In this document: positions 7,099 through 8,771 of the stretch, piece after piece
Position numbering within the stretch: the first letter of the stretch is position 1
Layout: each line of letters opens with the position of its first letter
Origin: an uncultured Collinsella sp.
GTDB lineage: Bacteria; Actinomycetota; Coriobacteriia; Coriobacteriales; Coriobacteriaceae
NCBI GenBank assembly: GCA_902496335.1
Contig: CABVAO010000058.1
Span: forward strand, 1-8,771
Reading direction: 5' to 3'
Length of the DNA stretch: 8,771 nucleotides
Made by a program: the position numbers and the translations under genes
Notes under the pieces: generated by a model
The model's input: only the letters and a program-made list of their open reading frames with translations
The model's database searches: none
Told to the model about the DNA's origin: nothing

Positions 7099-7771
7099 GG
7101 ACGCCGATGCGCCCGATGCACGCACCCGTATCATCGAGGCGTTTTGGGAGCTCATCGAGAACAACAGCATCTTCGAGCTGTCGGTTGGCGAGGTGACCCG
7201 CGCCGCCCAGTGCAATCGCGGAACGTTTTACTACTATTTTCACGATTTCGATGAACTCGTCGCCATCGCCATAGCCCAGCTGCTGCAGGATAACGAGCTC
7301 ATCACCGATGCCCTCTGGCATTTTTCGAGCGAGGGCGACCTTTCGGCGTTCGACCGGCGCGACGTCCGCTGCCTGCTGCGGCGCATCGTCATCACCATGA
7401 GGGCGGGTGCCGCCGAGCAGGTCGTGCAGGGCATCCATACGATCATCATCGACCGCGTGAGAGAGATCGTCCACCCCGACGGAGAAGAGCTCAAGGCAGA
7501 TTCGAGCTTTGCGGTGGGCTTTCTGGTCTCGGGCATCATGGGCTTTGTGATGGCGGTCGGCTTTGCCCGGGAGGGCGGCGAGGAGATAGACCTCGAGCAG
7601 CCGGGGGACAGCGCGTGCGCGTACCTGAGGGCGGTCGCCATGCAGACGGTGGAAACGGTCGCGCAAGTCGAGGGCGTCGATACATCCGAGCTGCTCGAAC
7701 GCGTCTCCAAGGAGGCCGATGCCTATCGCGCATCGCGTGCGACGAGTCCCGACGTGGTGAAAGACGCCTAG
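7082..7771 (+). CDS. TetR/AcrR-family repressor, likely autoregulator of the operon
   Basis: A 229-residue one-component regulator. The N-terminal DNA-binding domain spans about 12-62: helix 1 TRIIEAFWELIE (15-26), a helix-turn-helix from about 34, and the classic recognition segment NRGTFYYYFHDFDEL (45-59). The rest (65-229) is a helical ligand/dimer domain with a hydrophobic stretch FAVGFLVSGIMGFVMAVG (143-160) and no recognisable ligand motif. ATG 7082 overlaps the 3' end of the dehydratase gene by 17 bases in another frame, suggesting translational coupling; a GTG at 7073 in the same frame, four bases after AGGGG (7064-7068), is an alternative start adding three residues. It probably binds the palindrome at 2589-2609, repressing its own operon until a lipid- or acyl-related ligand appears; target and ligand are inferred. 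Confidence 0.85.
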   Translation: MARPRKDADAPDARTRIIEAFWELIENNSIFELSVGEVTRAAQCNRGTFYYYFHDFDELVAIAIAQLLQDNELITDALWHFSSEGDLSAFDRRDVRCLLRRIVITMRAGAAEQVVQGIHTIIIDRVREIVHPDGEELKADSSFAVGFLVSGIMGFVMAVGFAREGGEEIDLEQPGDSACAYLRAVAMQTVETVAQVEGVDTSELLERVSKEADAYRASRATSPDVVKDA

Positions 7772-7817
7772 GGTTTCTCTTGCGGGGCGCCTGTCGCGCA
7801 TCGCGCGGTGAGTCCCG
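7721..7817 (+). repeat. Imperfect direct repeat spanning the tetR 3' end
   Basis: Copy 1 (7721-7751) is inside tetR; copy 2 (7789-7817) is after its stop. The first 17 bases differ at one position (GCCTATCGCGCATCGCG versus GCCTGTCGCGCATCGCG) and both copies end in GAGTCCCG, with a two-base length difference between. Copy 2 read in the matching phase still resembles the tetR tail (AYRASR versus ACRASR). It may be a small local duplication of the gene's end. Confidence 0.45.
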
Positions 7818-7824
7818 CGATGCG
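7797..7824. repeat. 9-bp hairpin downstream of tetR
   Basis: CGCATCGCG (7797-7805) and CGCGATGCG (7816-7824) are perfectly complementary around a 10-base loop. It starts 25 bases after the tetR stop. The following bases (GTCATAACC) have no T-run, so it is at best a weak or factor-dependent terminator, or it may protect the 3' end of the mRNA. Confidence 0.4.
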
Positions 7825-7852
7825 GTCATAACCTGCATTCATGTGAGCCGGG

Positions 7853-7881
7853 TTTATAGATATTCCTCCAGCTGTTAACAT
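7853..7881 (+). promoter_or_regulatory. Possible clpC promoter
   Basis: TTTATA (7853-7858) and TAACAT (7876-7881) are 17 bases apart and the second is preceded by TGT, giving an extended -10. Each hexamer matches the consensus at four of six positions. It is the only AT-rich patch between tetR and clpC, and would leave a leader of about 75 bases containing a hairpin. Confidence 0.35.
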
Positions 7882-7904
7882 AGACAACCTGTGGGTAAAG
7901 AGAC

Positions 7905-7932
7905 AAAAGCGCCGCCGACGGGCGGGCGTTTT
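7905..7932 (+). terminator. Terminator-like or attenuator hairpin in the clpC leader
   Basis: CGCC plus GCC (7910-7916) pairs with GGC plus GGCG (7921-7928) around a GACG loop, with one bulged G on the 3' side. AAAA (7905-7908) can pair with TTTT (7929-7932), with G7909 bulged. It ends the upstream unit or, if the promoter at 7853-7881 is real, lies in the clpC leader and could attenuate it. The T-run is short, so termination would be partial. Confidence 0.45.
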
Positions 7933-7963
7933 GATTTCGATGAACTCATGTAAGGAAACGAGC

Positions 7964-8771
7964 ATGTTAGATAGATTTACCGATCGAGCGCGCAAGGTCA
8001 TGTCGATGGCCAAACAGGAGGCGCTCGATCTGCACTCAAATAAGGTGGGCACCGAGCACCTGCTGCTCGCACTCGCCAAGGAGGACGAGGGCATCGCTGC
8101 CGAGGCGCTGCGCTCGCTTGATATCTCCTACGACGACATCATGGACACCCTCAAGGAAGTCCAGACCACGGTTCCCGAGCCCAGCGAGGAGACCGAGGCT
8201 GCCAAGCTTGCCTTTACGCCGCTCGTCATTAGCGTGATGGAGCGCTCCTTCCGCGTGGCACGTGAGAACAACCAGACCTACGTGTCGACCGAGCACTTGC
8301 TGATTGGCATCGTCGAAGAGGGTAACGGCATGGCCATGGACATCCTCATGCGCCTGGGTGTGTCGTCCGCCTCCATCAAAAAGGCTATCGAGAAACTTAC
8401 CGCCAAGGACCAGGACAAGAAGCGTCCGCTCGCCGGCGCCGGTGCCGGGCGTCCCGGTGCGGGCCTGCCGTTCTTTAGCGGCTCGGACGCGTCGCAGCAA
8501 AAGGGGAGCGGCACCGATACGCTTAAGCAGTTCGCCACCAACCTTACGCAGAAGGCGCGCGACGGCGAGCTCGACCCTGTAATTGGTCGCGAAAAGGAAG
8601 TCCAGCGTATGATGGAGATCCTTTCGCGTCGCACCAAGAACAATCCGCTTATCTTGGGCGACCCCGGCGTGGGCAAGACGGCCATCGTCGAGGGTCTGGC
8701 TCAGCAGATTGCAGCTGGCAACGTGCCCGAGAACCTTATGAACCAGAACATCTGGACGCTCGACCTGCCGG
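7964..8771 (+). CDS. clpC: ATP-dependent Clp protease ATP-binding subunit ClpC (3' end outside window)
   Basis: The first 269 residues of the Hsp100/AAA+ unfoldase that feeds damaged or tagged proteins to the ClpP protease in the cytoplasm. Two Clp_N repeats are visible: MLDRFTDRARKVMSMAKQEA with GTEHLLLALAKE (29-40), and SVMERSFRVARENN with STEHLLIGIVEEG (108-120). A Gly/Pro-rich linker covers about 150-180, then AAA+ domain 1 starts with DPVIGREKEVQRMMEILSRR (204-223) and Walker A GDPGVGKT (232-239). The frame has no stop before the window edge, and the missing part should contain the rest of AAA1, the middle domain and AAA2. ATG 7964 is well supported: AAGGA at 7952-7956 with seven-base spacing, and the start coincides with the conserved N-terminus. 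Assigned to ClpC rather than ClpB by the short N-terminal spacer and the sequence style; no CtsR or HAIR-type operator is evident upstream. Confidence 0.93.
   Translation, partial: MLDRFTDRARKVMSMAKQEALDLHSNKVGTEHLLLALAKEDEGIAAEALRSLDISYDDIMDTLKEVQTTVPEPSEETEAAKLAFTPLVISVMERSFRVARENNQTYVSTEHLLIGIVEEGNGMAMDILMRLGVSSASIKKAIEKLTAKDQDKKRPLAGAGAGRPGAGLPFFSGSDASQQKGSGTDTLKQFATNLTQKARDGELDPVIGREKEVQRMMEILSRRTKNNPLILGDPGVGKTAIVEGLAQQIAAGNVPENLMNQNIWTLDLP

Noticed and set aside
4636..7215. 859-residue open frame on the minus strand opposite the dehydratase gene
   Set aside because: It is antisense to a clearly conserved protein; the translation is rich in Arg, His, Val and Leu with no recognisable domain, as expected from the reverse complement of GC-rich codons.
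7888..7910. CtsR-type heat-shock operator upstream of clpC
   Set aside because: GGGTAAAGAGACAAA is only loosely similar to the GGTCAAA direct repeat and the spacing is wrong; no HAIR or CIRCE element was found either.
1..8771. CRISPR array, tRNA, rRNA or complete insertion sequence
   Set aside because: No regularly spaced repeats, cloverleaf or conserved rRNA sequence, and no transposase gene could be seen.

Overview
The window looks like chromosomal DNA from an anaerobic Coriobacteriia actinomycete, most likely Collinsella or a close relative. This rests on GC-rich codons, an actinobacterial-style clpC, a ThrE-type exporter, and a very large fused 2-hydroxyacyl-CoA-dehydratase-type protein typical of obligate anaerobes. 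The genus is inferred from gene content and general resemblance; no search was run. All recognised genes are on the + strand.

Layout. (1) 1-1515: 3' part of a ThrE-family threonine/serine exporter. The frame is open to base 1, so the gene starts outside the window and carries a strongly acidic N-terminal extension. (2) 1516-1828: a two-hairpin REP/MITE-like element abutting the exporter's stop codon, a 20-bp near-palindrome, and a strong intrinsic terminator. (3) 1829-2377: a small four-helix DUF2798 membrane protein, followed by about 165 bp of unexplained DNA and a second strong terminator at 2544-2576. (4) 2589-7771: the most interesting unit. A perfect 10-bp inverted repeat sits over a probable promoter, followed by a 1479-aa fused protein (activase, activase, Cys4 motif, DUF2229, HgdB-like part), then a TetR-family regulator overlapping it by 17 bp. 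(5) 7772-7963: intergenic region with hairpins and a possible clpC promoter. (6) 7964-8771: 5' part of clpC, with Clp_N repeats and the first Walker A motif.

How they may work together. The 1479-aa protein has the domain plan of the anaerobic bacterial plasmalogen synthase (PlsA/PlsR type, described in Clostridium perfringens and found as one fused protein in other anaerobes). These enzymes are thought to turn the sn-1 ester of membrane phospholipids into a vinyl ether. The coupled TetR gene and the palindrome upstream suggest a self-contained autorepressed operon controlling ether-lipid formation, possibly responding to a lipid or acyl ligand. The catalytic assignment and the regulator-operator pairing are inferences. 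The exporter, the DUF2798 gene and clpC appear to be separate transcription units, given the terminators between them.
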